From assembly GCA_002917775.1 (NCBI GenBank), contig KZ627161.1:1960028-2024027 (forward strand): a stretch of DNA of 64,000 bases, read 5' to 3'. The DNA comes from Glaciozyma antarctica PI12 (lineage: Eukaryota > Basidiomycota > Microbotryomycetes > Kriegeriales > Camptobasidiaceae). Below the pieces are notes generated by a model, which had not been told where the DNA came from, searched no databases, and was given only the letters and a program-made list of their open reading frames with translations. The stretch's first letter is position 1. Every line of letters starts with the position of its first letter. This document shows positions 20,422 through 35,966 of the stretch, piece by piece. The position numbers and the translations under genes are program-made.

Positions 20422-22799
20422 CTACGCCCTCGCTCCCTCCGCATAACTCGTCTGCGTCTGCGCGTGCACCTCCGCCGTCCATCCACTCCTCCGCTTCGAC
20501 TTGCGCTCAATCTTCTCAAACTTCATCCCCGCCAACACAAAGTCGATCGCGCTTTCGACGACCTTCCTCAGCGGTCGCGCCGCCTGGTGGTCGCAGAAAA
20601 TGCCGGGGAGTCGGTACGATAGCCATAGGTAGAGGGTGAGGCATCGGTGGTACGACTCAAGCTCGGCGAGGACGAGGGGCGTGTAGAGGTTGGCGGATTT
20701 GATGGAGGAGGTAGGTCGTGCGGCGGTTCCAGACGATGTCGGCCGTTCCTTCAACGCGCGCGCTTCGCTCACTCGTCCAAGAGCTCGATCCAACCCCACG
20801 TCCTCGCTCCATTCGCGCATGATAATCTTCCGCCCCGCAGCGAACGACTCGACGAACGTGATGAGGGCCGCCTGCGCCTTCGAATCGCGCATGTTGACCG
20901 GCGCGTTGGCGAAGACGGACCGCTCATCGAAAGTGAGGGGGTAGATGTGCTCGATCGCGTCGACGATGGCGCTGGATCCCGTCTCTGGCATCGCCGCGTA
21001 GTGGGCGGAGGTCTGGGAGAGGGCGCCGACGAGGCTGTAGAGCTTTGAACGACGAGTTGAAGAAGGGAGGAGGGTGTTGACGTCGCGGTAGGCTTCGACG
21101 GGTGCGGAGAGTGCCGCCTGGGCGACTTGGACGATGGGCGACTTCATCGCTTCGCGGAGGAGAGGGAGGTCGGCGTCGTCCAAGGTCGTCACTTCGCCAG
21201 CGGTCGTCGTCGTGACGGCACCGGCGTCGTCCGGGGCGGTGGGAGAGGAGTGGACGCCGAATCGGCCTGCTCGTCCGGCGATCTGCTTGATCTGAGGCAT
21301 CGAGAGGGCGACCTCGGCCTTGCCGTCCCATTTGTGCAGGGTTTCGAAGACGATGCGCTTGATTTTGCTGGAAGACGACGAGTCAGTTTGGTCGAGACCA
21401 AGTCAGAGCGAGAGCTACGCACAGGTTGAGTCCCATCCCAACAGCATCGCTCGCGACTAGAACGTCGTATCCTCCCTCGTTGAAGACCCTCGCCTGCTCC
21501 TCCCTAACCTCCGGCGGCAATCCTCCATACGCCACGGCGACCCTTAGTCCCGTCTTCTCCTCGACGAACCGCTTGTACGCAAATATGTTGTTCCGCGAGA
21601 AAGTGACGAGGCAGTCGCCTCTGCGAATCTTGGACAGGTCCGACCCCAGCGAGTCCTGCGCAATGACGAGGGGCGACAGGCGTTCGTACCTCCGCACCTC
21701 GCAGTCGTCTCCCAGCTCCTCTGCGATCTTCTGAATGAGCTCAACGACGCTCTCCTCCCCGCACAGATGCAGCTCGTCGCACTGGCTCCCAATCACCGCG
21801 TTTGTCCATGCCGACCCTCGCTGCGAGTCCCCAATCATCTGGATCTCGTCGATGACGCCGACCTCGAGCCGTCGCTGGAGCGGGAACATCTCGACCGTGC
21901 AGCTCGAAAGTGAGGCGTTCGGGTCGAGGATCCGCTGCTCCTCTCCCGTGATGAGGTTGCAGACTCGCTTCCCCTCGTCGCCAATCTTCCCTTCGTTGAA
22001 GCGCGAAAAGACCTCGTGCGCGAGGAGGCGGAGAGGGCCGGCATAGACGCCTGTGCGGGCGCGGGCGAGGGCGGCGAGGGCGGAGTGCGTCTTGCCCGAG
22101 TTGGTGGGCCCGACGTGGAGGATGAGCTTGCGGCGGAGCTGACGGGCAGAGGGGAATTCTTCGCCGGGGTTGCGGAAGTCGGTGATGCGGTGTAGATGGT
22201 GGAGCTTAGAGAGAGTCGGGTCGGAGGAAGTGGAGGTGGACCAGATGACGGAGGGGAAGGGAGGAGGCCCAGATGACAAAAGCGCGGAAGCAGCTGGACC
22301 TTAGGCCCTCTACGCCGTTCGCGACGAAAGCTGTCCGTAGCTCCTCCACGTCCCAGTCGATGCTCCCACTCTTAAGCTCTCCCGCCTGGCGCTGGGCAAG
22401 CTCCCGCACTGCTTGCGCCCCAAACCGCTGCGCAAGCTTTCCGAATCGGATGCTGTCCACTCCCAGGTCGATCGCGAGAGCGGTGATCGAGGCATCGTTG
22501 CGGACCCAGGCCGACTTGAGGTGCGTCTCGAGTTTTTGAAGGGCGACAGCGGAGGTGATGGAGGAGGGGGAAGGGGAGGAAGATTGTCGAGGCTGAAAGG
22601 AACGGCCCTTGTCCCACGTCGACTTGCCGGGCTTGGAGGTGTACGACTGCGCTGGGCGAGGATAGGATCGGGAGGAGGAGGTCGGTTGGCGCTGCCCTGC
22701 CGTGGGTTGTCGAGCTGCTGGGGCTGAGGTGTGGATAGCTCGGGCTGCCTGAGGTCTTGGTAACACCCTGCAGACGAGGTTGGGCGGTAGACGAGTCAT
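20422..22799 (-). CDS. SUV3: Mitochondrial ATP-dependent RNA helicase SUV3
   Basis: Start at 22799; the N-terminus MTRLPPNLVCRVLPRPQAAR followed by IHTSAP looks like a cleavable mitochondrial presequence. Helicase motifs: LILHVGPTNSGKTHSAL (Walker A), a GPLRLLAHEVF block, VGVIDEIQMIGDS (motif II), VASDAVGMGLNL and QIKQIAGRAGRFG (motif VI). The tail contains the SUV3 C-terminal domain (LYTPLVLAELESYHRCLTLY, LPGIFCDHQAA). SUV3 unwinds RNA in the mitochondrial degradosome together with an exoribonuclease. One intron lies near 21368-21422. Two frames overlap near 22280; one extra A in the A4 run 22278-22281 would join them (RAFLSSGPPPFPSV), so a base call is probably missing. Confidence 0.93.
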
Positions 22800-23839
22800 A
22801 CCAGGTCGTTGATCGGAGCCGACCCGTGAGCATCAAAAAGTGTGCTTGAATGAGCTGCTTCGGCGCGAGAGCTCCTCACCCTGCGGGCCTTTCAGGCTCG
22901 TTCTTGTCTTAATAGGCGCTTGTTTTCCTCTCAAGAAGGTTCGCAGTCTTGTAACGAGGTGAGATAACATATCTTTTGGGGTGGAGATGCGATCTCACGT
23001 CCACCCCTGCGGAGCCTGTTCTCGCAAACATCTCTGCAGAAGCTCTCTTTGCTGATCGCTTAAAGGCGTTACTGCGTCGAGTATTGTCAGAGAACGACCC
23101 TCCCCTTCCCGCACCGCACTGCACCAAAATCCCAATTCGTCCCGTCGAGCTCAGCCTGGCAGTTGCAGCTCCGGAGTGGCTACTTCCGAGGACGACGCAG
23201 CAAAGAGGAGATTGTTCAAGCGGCTGAAGCCCGTAGAGCAGTCCGTGACGAGGGAGAGGTGAGCACGCTCGGAGGGAGCAGAACGCTGAGCTCGAACGGA
23301 GCTGAAGCGGTCTCGCTGTGGCGCAGGCACGGTCCACGATCGGCCAATGTCGTAGAGGGAAGCTAGAGAAGCTCAGTAGACGGAGCCATATGCGCAGAGG
23401 GAATCTGGGCAGCTTAGTCGGCTCCCTGAGGCTCACCGACACCCAATCCGCGCAGAGCAACATCGATTGCCAGCAAGGCGTCTCAAGAGTGACGAGTGAC
23501 TGAAGACGTATCGCACGCAGTCCGGCATTAGCACGCACGTCGTCCTCGTCCTCAGCGAACGTCCGTCGGCGGCCCAACGAACGACGAGCTTCTGAGGCAA
23601 TCTGAGGAGGCGAGCAGATCGGATCCAAACGACGGCGGGGCTTCGGAGCCAAGTCAAGCCTGGCCGTCACCTTGCTAGTTGCACCCACCACAAGATCGCT
23701 TTGTAACAATCCTGAGGGAGGTGAGGTGAAAGGGAAAGAGGGTTTGGGCCCATTCGCGCCTCTTCCGCCTCCGACCTCCTCGCTCGACCCAAGGCTCACC
23801 GAACAGCTTTGCAGGGCCAAAGGCCAGCGCCCAACCTCC
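22800..23839. other. intergenic region, about 1 kb
   Basis: Divergent upstream region of SUV3 and PMR1. A small exon-like reading at 23180-23262 (GRRSKEEIVQAAEARRAVRD) with a GTGAGC donor after it is intriguing, but I cannot place it in a family or find its other exons. A long minus-strand frame (22909-23877) has no domain. Confidence 0.4.
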
Positions 23840-27538
<3,699 letters not shown>

Positions 27539-27718
27539 AACGGGCGTCTTATCCTCATTTGATACCCCACGCATAGCATTTGGAAGGGAAAGTAGGGATA
27601 CCACACGTCTCGAGCGAGGTTGCGAGAGAGAGAGTGGACCAGGCGCGCTCGCAGCTCCCGTCGCGCTGGTGGAGTCCTGCTCTCCTTCCCCCTCTCAGCA
27701 CACCACACGCTCCTTTAG

Positions 27719-30448
27719 ATGATCACTCGCCTCTCCCGCGCACGGCTAGTACTTCAAGCTGCTCCTTCTCTCCGTCCGGCCCCATCTCCACACGTACTGA
27801 GGCTCCGCCGCTCTATCGCCATCTTCGATCCTCAAGCCGGCGCACAACAGCAGATCGACACGCCAGACCCGGGAGAAGGGGATGGTAAAGGGAAGGACAA
27901 GCCGCGCTCGGCGGTGGTGGATTCAGCGCTGGGAACGATGGCAGGCGCGTCTGTCGAGCTGCTGCGAGGGAAGGAGGGAGCTTATCGCCGTCGTCTGCAG
28001 GTATTATGCTCCTCGCAGTCGCTGGTATAGGATGTGAGCTTGCTTCTTGCTCGTCGGTACGGCACGATACGACTGCAGAGCTGACCGCGCCCCACCTCCC
28101 CCTCGCAGATCACCACTGGTGTCAGTACAACCTCCCCTCCGTCCTTGCCTACGGCAGCTGACTGAATGCCATTACAGACAAGTTCGAGGTACTCCGGAAG
28201 ATTTCGAACGCGTTCGAGGCAGGCTGGGATCCGGTGTTGGAGCTCGCGAGCGCAGGTCGGATTGAGGCGAGTGGGGGAGCTCGCAAGGAGGGGCGCATTC
28301 GCAGGAAGGAACAGAACTTTATCGACAAGGTGATCAATGGGGAAATAAGCGGGCAGTATTTGTTGCTGCTGGGGCCGAAGGTGAGCTCGTCGAGAGGTGA
28401 TGTTGAGGAGCAGCGAGACTGACGGCTGTGTGAACAGGGAGTTGGCAAGACGACGCTCATTATTGAGGCGATGGTAAAGAGTACTACGCTCCGCTTCTGG
28501 CTCCTGTATTCGAGACTGACCCCTCGTTCAGATCTCGCGGACGGAGTGAGTCTTGCCTTCGCGCGCCGGCGGGACGAAGTCCGAGGACCCAGTCCTCTCA
28601 GCCTGACTGAGACTGATGCTGCTGCCCTTCCCGCAGGTTGCCATGATGGAGGCGCACGAAGATCCAGAGGTCTTCCGATTGCGACTGGGGAAGGCACTCG
28701 ACTTTGAGTACAACGAGGACTCGTTCGCCGGACTTTTCCAGCGGAAAGATCCTCGGGAGGCTGGTCCTCTTCTTGACATGTAGGTCGGGTTCAATCTTGC
28801 GACAGCTCGTACGATGTTGATGCTCCGCTGCGAAGCGAACGCGCTCTCCACAAGCTCGAAAAGGTCGCAATTCGGTTTCGACGGGAACGTGGTCGCCCCC
28901 TCGTACTTATCGTCAACAACATTCACTTCGTTCACGACGATCCCGAGGGTCACTCGCTCCTACACATGCTTCAGCAGCGCGCCGAGAGCTGGTTCGTCTT
29001 ATTTCCCTGGGCTCGACCACGTTCAGATGCTTATCTTTACGTCCACAGGGCTCAAGCAGGCGTATGTACGATGGTGTTCAACTCCGACGACTTCCACCCG
29101 TAAATCTTCGGTCCCTCTCTTCGCACTCGCACACGCTAATCGCTTCGCAACACAGATATCGCCACCTCAGTACGTCCCACTCTCCTTTCTGCCTCCTCAA
29201 CTAACTTTTCGTCGCAGAGAAGAACGCTTCCCGCATGCACGTCCTCTCCGTGCGCGACCTCACCCCCTCCGAAACCCACGCCTGCCTCTCCGCCGCCCGT
29301 CCCGAAGAATTCGGTCCTCTCGATCCTGCCGAGTCGCTCAAAGTCTGGGACCTCGTCGGTGGACGTTTGAGCATCTTGAGTCGGTTGATGGGGAGGAAGG
29401 ATATGCTTCAGGGCGCGAGGGAGATGGTGGAGATGGAGAAGGGCTGGCTTCACCACCGGCTGGGGCTGATTCCGGATTTGGATGATGATGTGCGTCGAGA
29501 CGTTCTTGACTGGAGTCAGGACTGACGGACGTACTTGATGCAGGTCATGGACGAGCAGAAGGTCTCCTCGTGCTCTTTCGTACGTCCCATCTTCTGCCGT
29601 CCTCCTCTCATCGACTGATGCAACGCGCGCAGCTGCTATTCCAAGAGTTCGCTCGCCTCGCAAACGCAGCCGAGGAAGTCAAAGACACGGCTTTGGACGT
29701 CGAGGAGGGAATCATCAACGACGCAACGTCGCCGGAGGACGAAGACATGAACGAGGCGCCGCCGGACAACTTTGAGGAAGTCCTTACCGAGCTGCAAGAC
29801 CCTCGCGTCGATTATCGGAGAGCTGTGCGTTTTTCTCTCATGGGGCGTGCTTCGAGAGAGCTTGCTGACTTTCTTTTCCTCAATCGCAGCGGGAGATCAT
29901 GACACGTCCTGACTACATCTCTGATCTTGATCAGTGAGTCGCTCGCCCATTACCTCCGCATGCAGGTCTGACCGCTCTCTCGCAGCCACAACATTATCAA
30001 CGTCGATGTCGTGAGTGTCTCGCCCTCTGTTTCTACGCGCAGACGCTTACTGATTGCTGTGACTGCCAGAACTTCCACGTTCGTGTACGTCCTCTCCTAC
30101 CTCTCCCACCAGAGCCTTTCCTAAGATCTCTCCTCGCAGCCGGACTCGCGCCTGATGCTGAGCGTCTTCCGCGACATTTGCGCCGAGGAGGACTTCCAGG
30201 ACAAAGTGAGCTTCTCTCCAGTCGTTCCGCAAGCACGCACGCTGACCTCCGCACGCGCGCAGCTTGACAACGTCCGAGCTCGCGTCGACGAGATCGAGTC
30301 TCTCCACCGAACGTCGGAGCTGACAGCGAAGGGGAAGGACAATGGGGATCTGGGAGGTTTCCTGCGTCTACGAGTCGGGCAGCTTCTCCCCGAGCACGAA
30401 GAAGGAGAGCAGGGAGCAGAGGAGGTCGAAGCGCCTCGTCTCGTGTAG
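27719..30448 (+). CDS. P-loop ATPase, predicted mitochondrial, unknown role
   Basis: Ten or more exons. The start MITRLSRARLVLQAAPSLR is a typical mitochondrial presequence. Next come a short segment with a possible membrane helix, KFEVLRKISNAFEAGWDPVL, then Walker A split by an intron (LLLLGPK / GVGKTTLIIEAM) and a Walker B-like LVLIVNNIHFVHDD. Later parts (LSVRDLTPSETHACL, WDLVGGRLSILSRLMGRKD) resemble STAND/archaeal-type ATPase lids. The C-terminus has ARVDEIESLHRTSELTAK. Related uncharacterised ATPases are widespread in fungi; I cannot name one. The last residues after about 30330 may be read in another frame. Stop placed at 30448. Confidence 0.72.
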
Positions 30449-30482
30449 AATCGCACAGAGCAATACAACGCATTTTCCGCAC

Positions 30483-31591
30483 TCAGTTCAACCCCGCCTC
30501 GTCGCGCGTCTCCATACGCACCCCCATCGAGTCCCGGGGCTTGATTCCCAGCCTCAACATGCGCTCCATCTCGACTCGCTCGTTCTGCACCTTGCGAAGC
30601 CCTTCGAGGTGAGCCCGGTCGAGGAAGGATTCGGTTTCGACGACAGCTCGTTTGTGCGTCGAGCGGATCGACTCCATATCCTTCTGCGCGTCGTAGCCCT
30701 GCGAATTCGTGCGTCAGCGAGCAGTATAGGAGTGGGGAGGGAGGGACGGACGCCACCGGTGGTTTCGATCGTCTCGCCGTTGCGGAGCGAGTCCATGCGC
30801 TTCTCGTACTTGGGAATGTCGTAGAACTTGTCGTGGGGCAGGGTACCGGTGTTGAAGGCCTCCATAAACGTCTTGAAGACCTCCTTCTCCTTCGCTTTCG
30901 AGAGCGTCTCAGGGTTGATCATCTTCTCCTCAACGAGCCCTGCATACGTTCGTCAGCTCAGCGCTGTAACTCTGTACAGACTACGAGAACGCACAAGCAC
31001 GGAACTCCTGGTCTTTCGTGTAGATGTCTGCGCAGGCGGATCAGCGAGTGGTCCAAAGGAGGTTGGGCTGAGCGTACCGTTCTCCGCCAGAATACCATGC
31101 TTCCCCCACTCGACCACCTCAATCCCGCGCTTCTTCTTGAGCTTCTGCGAACACCAGCCTCATCAGCTCCACCCTGCCTTCCAAGGCCCGCACGAGCTCA
31201 CCATCTCCTTCTTATCCTTCTTCTCCTGCCTCCTCTCCCGTCTCTCCTCCTTTGTCCTCCCCTTCGAATCGAGCTTCTCATCCTTATCCCTACTCCTCTT
31301 CTTCCGCCTATGCCTCCTCTCCCTCGAATCCTCGCTGTCAGACCCCGAGCTCGACGAAGCCGAGCGCGACCTCCTCCTCCTCTCCCTATCCCTCGAGCGT
31401 GACCTCTCCCGCCGAGCAGGAGACCTCGAACGCGAGCGATCTCGTCCTTTCCCCTTTCCCTCCGTGAGCCGCTCGTCGTGGTGAGAACGCCGTCGGTCGG
31501 GGGAGCGGCTGCGGCGTCGTTCGCGGTCGTCTCGTGAGTCGCGGTGCCGGGAGGAGTGGCGTGATGGGGAGGGAGAGCGGGAGCGTGGCAT
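30483..31591 (-). CDS. RS-rich protein with conserved C-terminal domain, likely splicing-associated
   Basis: Start MPRSRSPSPSRHSSRHRD at 31591. The first 120 residues are an RS/RD-rich region (RRRSRSPDRRRSHHDER, RSRSRSPARRERSRS), then a Lys/Arg-rich stretch. The conserved domain spans several exons: GIEVVEWGKHGILAEN, DIYTKDQEFRACLVEEKMIN, EVFKTFMEAFNTGTLPHDKF, YDIPKYEKRMDSLRNGE, and finally ESIRSTHKRAVVETESF. The protein is nuclear in type by composition. The pattern is conserved among fungi but I cannot give it a name; a role in pre-mRNA splicing is inferred from the RS region. Convergent with the ATPase gene, 34 bp apart. Confidence 0.72.
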
Positions 31592-31768
31592 TGCTGTTGG
31601 TGGCGTGTTGGTCGAGTCCAAGGAGCGCGTAGGCACAACCGCAAGGGGCGGCACCGAGGAGCCAACCCCCTGGGCCCAGAGAGACTCTCTCCCCGCGATT
31701 CGACTTCGACCTGCTCTCCCTCCTCCACAACCTCTGCTCCTGAATCAAAACGGCAAGGTTTTAAGCTG

Positions 31769-32327
31769 ATGGCCGCTGCTCTTCCCAAGATCACTCACGT
31801 CCTCGAGCTCTGCCTCTGCACGTCCTCCCCTTGCTCGAGTCCCTCGTCGCACTAACCCTAGCTCTGGTGGCAGACGCCCGCTCTCTCCCCACCTCCGTCG
31901 ACTTCTACTCCAAGACCCTCAACCTCGGCGCCCCCTTCTTCAACACACCCCGCGTCGCCGCCTTCTCCCTCGGCCAAACGTGCGCCCCCCCTCACCCCAT
32001 CTCCGAACGCCCGCTGATCCCCCTCGCAGGACACTCCTCATCTTCCAACGAGGCCTCACGACCCCCGACAGCCCTTTCGGACCTTCAGGCCTGATACCAG
32101 GCCACGGACTTCCTCCATCACAGGACGACGTCGTGCTCAAATCGCATTTCGCGCTCGCGGTGGAGAAGAAAGAGGAGGTCGAGGTGTGGGAGAAGGCGTT
32201 GCGCGAGAAGGGGGTCAAGATGTTGGGAAAGGTGGATTGGCCCAAGGGGGGGAAGAGCGTGTATTTCGCGGATCCGGATGAGCATGTCGGGGAGATTGCG
32301 AGTAGGGGGATTTGGCCAAATTATTGA
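31769..32327 (+). CDS. VOC/glyoxalase-superfamily protein
   Basis: Start MAAALPKITHVLELCLC at 31769. Then SVDFYSKTLNLGAPFFNTPR, a short intron at about 31980-32028, TLLIFQRGLTTPDS, IPGHGLPPSQDDVVLKSHFA, VEVWEKALREKGVKMLGKVD and the end YFADPDEHVGEIASRGIWPN. The beta-alpha-beta-beta-beta repeats with conserved His and Glu fit the vicinal oxygen chelate fold (glyoxalase I, fosfomycin-resistance and dioxygenase relatives). About 165 residues. The join between exon 1 and VADARSLPTSVDF near 31820-31870 is not resolved; an intron there has no perfect phase. Substrate unknown. Confidence 0.82.
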
Positions 32328-32550
32328 GAGGTGAGCGAGGTGTGCATTAGGAGCGAGGATGCCGAGCTGATGTAGCGCAGGAGCGGTGTTGGGTGGGCTG
32401 GAACGATGGCGGACGATGGCGGAGACGGAATGTTTGAATCTGAGCCTTGCGACGGTTTCCTCTGCTTCGATCTGCGCTCCCAGTCTCTGCTCGATCTCCT
32501 TCCAAGACGCAACAAGCTTTATATCCAACCCAACAACTCTTCCCGCCAGC

Positions 32551-33734
32551 TCACCACCTCGCCCTCGCGACCCTCTTCCGAAACTCCCCCACCTGCCTTT
32601 CCATCGGCCCACACTCTTCCGGAATCCCCTCCATCATCTCCTTCGCCCACTCCCTAACCTTCTCGACCCTCTTCCCCGACGCCGGATGCGTACTTAAGAA
32701 ATCAACGTTCCCTCCTCCTCCCTCTTCCGCAGCCATTCGTTGCCAGAGGGCCGTAGCCGCGCGGGGATCGTAGCAGGCTGCTGTGGCAAGTTTGAGGCCG
32801 ATGTAGTCCGCTGAGAGAGTTTAACAAACTGTGAAAAGGGAAGCAGGAGGGGAGACGGACCTTCGGATTCGGATTTACGAGAATTGGGGAGCGTGAGGAG
32901 GAGGTTGAGGAGGAGACGAGAGAGACCGACGTCGAGGCCTGTTGATTCTAGGATAAGGGAGAGGGCGAACAGGACCTGTGAGGAGAGTTGAGAGGTGTAG
33001 CGAGGAGCTGGATGGGACGAACGAACCTTCAGCGAGGACATTCGTTCCGCGGAATGTCGAGCGACCTGGTGTGCGATTTCTGCGGCGATTCTGGTCAGCT
33101 CGCAGGAAATACAGGAGTGAAATGCACGTACCGTGACCCAGTACGATCGCGAGCCCATCCTCATCAGCACAAACGGGAAGGATTCCAGTGAACACGAAGA
33201 TCTTGCCGCCCGGCAGCACGAACCTGTGCCCATCAGCCTCGCCCTCTTCCCCCAGAGAAAAATGACTCACGCATTCTTCGTCTCCCCCTCCGCAACTACA
33301 AACGTCTCCCACCCTCCCTCCCCCGCCACCAACCCGGACGCCTCCGTAATCCTCCTCACCACCTCTCTCACCGCCCTCGTCGTCGGATGTCCCACCGGCA
33401 GCACCCTCCCCCTGTATTCCTGCATCGTCTGTGCGAACCCTTCTTGCCCCAATTGCGCCTCCATAGCAGAAGAGACATCCATGAACCTCCATCGCCCCGT
33501 CTCGGGCACTTGCTCGAGGTGCGCGAGGTAGTAGATCCCCCCGCCGCCGAGGACGATGTAGACTATTGGAGGCGGGCGACGGTAGTTGGGGAAAAGGGGT
33601 TTGCGAGGAGGAGAGTAGGGGACGGGAGAGGGGGCGGAGGGGCGAGGGAGGGGGTCGCCGAAGCGGCGGTAGGAGGCTGGGCGGTGGGGAGTGGTCGAGA
33701 TTGATCGGGTGAGGCGGGGGAGCAGGCGGCGCAT
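32551..33734 (-). CDS. OMA1: OMA1-like mitochondrial metalloendopeptidase (M48)
   Basis: Start MRRLLPRLTRSISTTPHRPA at 33734, a typical presequence. A membrane segment follows (IVYIVLGGGGIYYLAHL), then RWRFMDVSSAMEAQLGQ, FVLPGGKIFVFTGILPVC and the zinc site built across an intron: IVLGH / EIAHQVARHSAERMS, giving HEIAH. The third ligand region reads ADYIGLKLATAACYDPRAA, and the end has NVDFLSTHPASGKRVEKV, the HP motif of the family. OMA1 is an inner-membrane stress protease that cleaves the dynamin OPA1/Mgm1-related and other substrates when membrane potential falls. Introns are 50-70 nt. Ends RKRVARARW at 32551. Confidence 0.9.
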
Positions 33735-34855
33735 TATTCTGCGTAGATAGGACAAATCAGCGTACGTTGCGGAGCTGAACAGCTGTCCTTCGTCCGAGAA
33801 TCCTCCTCGGCTTTGACGAACGCGGGGAGCTGAGCGCTGAGCTCCCGTGAGCTGCTTCAAAGCCTGAATCGAGCACTCGAAGCGGTGTACGGAACAGCCA
33901 ATCTATCTACTTACGCAGTCAGGACCACAGAGTCTGGAGCAGAGGTGGTGGAGGGGGAGAGCGCCGTCGAAGCGCGCTCGGCTAATTTCCTTTCAAACTA
34001 TTCTCTCCACCTGGAGGGGGGTACGCAATTTATTAGAGCAGCACTCCTCTTCCCACCTCCTCCGGCCTCAAAAGGGGGAGAAGACGTCTTTCGGAAGCTA
34101 ATGGGACTTGAAGGATCAAGGAGGGGAGAAAAGAGAAGCAGATTCTGGACCTTCGCAGCCTGCGAAGCGCCCTTCTCCGGCTTTGCTGCTCGGAACGCAA
34201 GCTCAAAGCGATGCGCTCGCTTTGTATCTCAACTGCAACGGACACGGAAAGCGACATGATAAGCCGAATCGGGAGGGGAGCAGAAGCGACTGACTGGGAA
34301 CGTCGAATCGAGAAACAGGGCCCTGCGAAGAGGAGTCCTCGCTAGACGAAGTGTTGCGAAAGACTACGTAAAGCGGTAGTCGTGAAGCGGATTCATGGAA
34401 CGCACAGTTGCGGAGCGAATCTCTGAGGCAGGCGAAGAGAGGACGCGGAGGAGGGCTGTCGCGGACCTTCCTTCAGGAAACGGAGCAGCGAGCAAGCGGT
34501 AACGAGAGCCGAGCGGATCTTCCCGCCACTCCCGAAAAGTAACGATACACCTTTCCCGTTCATTGCGAGCCTTAGCTGGGCATGGCAGCGTATTGAGGCC
34601 CCCGACTTCGCTGCCTCCCTGCTGCCGTTACTGATCGGAACAGCTGAACGACCTCCTGCGGAAAGAAGGAAATGATCAGCTTCCGCCTTTTGGTAGGATT
34701 GGTTTGAGCGAGTGTGCCAGCGGCTGGAGCAGCGTGCGTCGGTAGAAGCCTGGGCGCCGCGGATGCTCGAGCCTCGCAATGGCGCGACCTGCCGCTCCAT
34801 AACGCTCCTCATGCACAGGTGCTCGCGGAAGAACACTCGTAAATCCCTCGAAAGG
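33735..34855. other. intergenic, no supported gene
   Basis: About 1.1 kb between OMA1 and the Cys-rich protein. Several frames of 100-180 codons exist on both strands but none shows a domain, signal peptide or good splice borders. Confidence 0.45.
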
Positions 34856-35346
34856 CTAACGCGCCGTTCCCTCTCCCTCCAGCTCCAAAATACAGCGCCT
34901 GGAGCTCGCTTCCGCCGCAACGACCTCCGCACTCACCGAGATGATCCCTCGCAACCCTTGTCTCGCCCAGATCGCTTGCAGGTCTATCCCGTACTGCTTT
35001 AATCCCGCTCCCACGAGAAGCATTGACGTGACCGCGATGAACAAGATCACCAGGACGTGGGACTTGGGCGAGTCTCGTTCTGTCGACCGGCCAACGCGTC
35101 AGCTCCCAGCTCCCACCCACGGCAGCAAGGCAGCACTCACGAAAGCACCTCGCCTCAACATCCTCCCTCCTCCCCCGTGCCCGTATCAAAGTCCTCCTCG
35201 CCGATAGTGAGGCCAACGCACGCGGCGAGCTTCTGGTCGAGGCAGAACTGGCGCGTGCAGGTGAGGCACGGGTGGAGAGGGTCTTTTGGGAGGTAGGGTT
35301 GGAGGATCGTAGAGTTGCCTAGGCAGAGGCACTTGCAGAAGGACAT
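34856..35346 (-). CDS. Cys-rich single-pass membrane protein, conserved in fungi
   Basis: Start MSFCKCLCLGNSTILQPYLP at 35346. The N-terminal half carries Cys pairs (CKCLC, CLTCTRQFC) and a KLAACVGL block, then an acidic DTGTGEEG stretch. After an intron (donor GTGAGT near 35147) comes QRDSPKSHVLVILFIAVTSM LLVGAGL, one membrane helix, and a short tail to 34856. I recognise similar short fungal proteins of unknown function with the same Cys spacing. The frame before the intron is one base out (CCC at 35165-35167); with one base fewer it reads DVEARCF. The exact 3' end could differ if another intron is used at ISVSAEV. Confidence 0.6.
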
Positions 35347-35966
35347 GGCGGAGGAGGAGAAGGAGGCGGCCGAGACGGCTGGGACGACTGAAGGCCAGGA
35401 GAGCGAGGCCCGCTAGGGGTAGGGATCGCAACCGCATGAGCGGCAGGTGGAGCCTTAGCTGGAGATTCGAGTCGAGCGGTGGGATTAGGAGAGCAAGCGA
35501 AGTAGCGAGTCCTCTTGCTCCTTGTCCTCCTCCAATCGCACTTGGCCTCGCGGATCCAGCCTTCTAGAGATCCGTAGGTAGTAAGCAACGTGCGCAGGTT
35601 CATCGCAGAACCGAGCGCTGATCTGGTTCGACGCACGCAGCCAGGCCTTCGAGCAGCTCGACACCTCCCCGTCGCGCCTTTGTCGTCGATACCGTGGATG
35701 GACAGCAGCTCCGCGAGTCAGATTTGAAGGAGTATAGGTGTGTTATCTGTATCCTCCGGCTCCAGATCCCTTGGCTGACCTCCCTACCTCGCAGCAGCTC
35801 CACAACCAGTTTTCCGGCACCTCGGTCTCGCGGCCCAGCAACAGCTCCAGTTCAGCTTCGGTAAGCTTTCAGATCTCGGGAGGATCTGCCAAGGAGGTCA
35901 TTGCATGGGTGGGAAGGCCCTTGGGAAGGGAGCAGAGCTGACGTTGCTTGCTCCTCTCAGCTCGAG
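35347..35966. other. divergent upstream region with probable 5' leader introns
   Basis: Between the Cys-rich protein and GPI13. Two intron-like segments point toward GPI13: GTGTGT at about 35737 to CGCAG near 35793, and GTAAGC at about 35860 to CTCAG at 35960, six bases before the GPI13 ATG. They would lie in the 5' leader. A coding-like phrase at 35673-35735 (VVDTVDGQQLRESDLKEYR) could belong to a missed exon. Confidence 0.45.

Noticed and set aside
23163-23345. Exon-like reading GRRSKEEIVQAAEARRAVRD with splice donor and acceptor
   Set aside because: No other exons, start or family could be found; listed only as a note in the intergenic entry.
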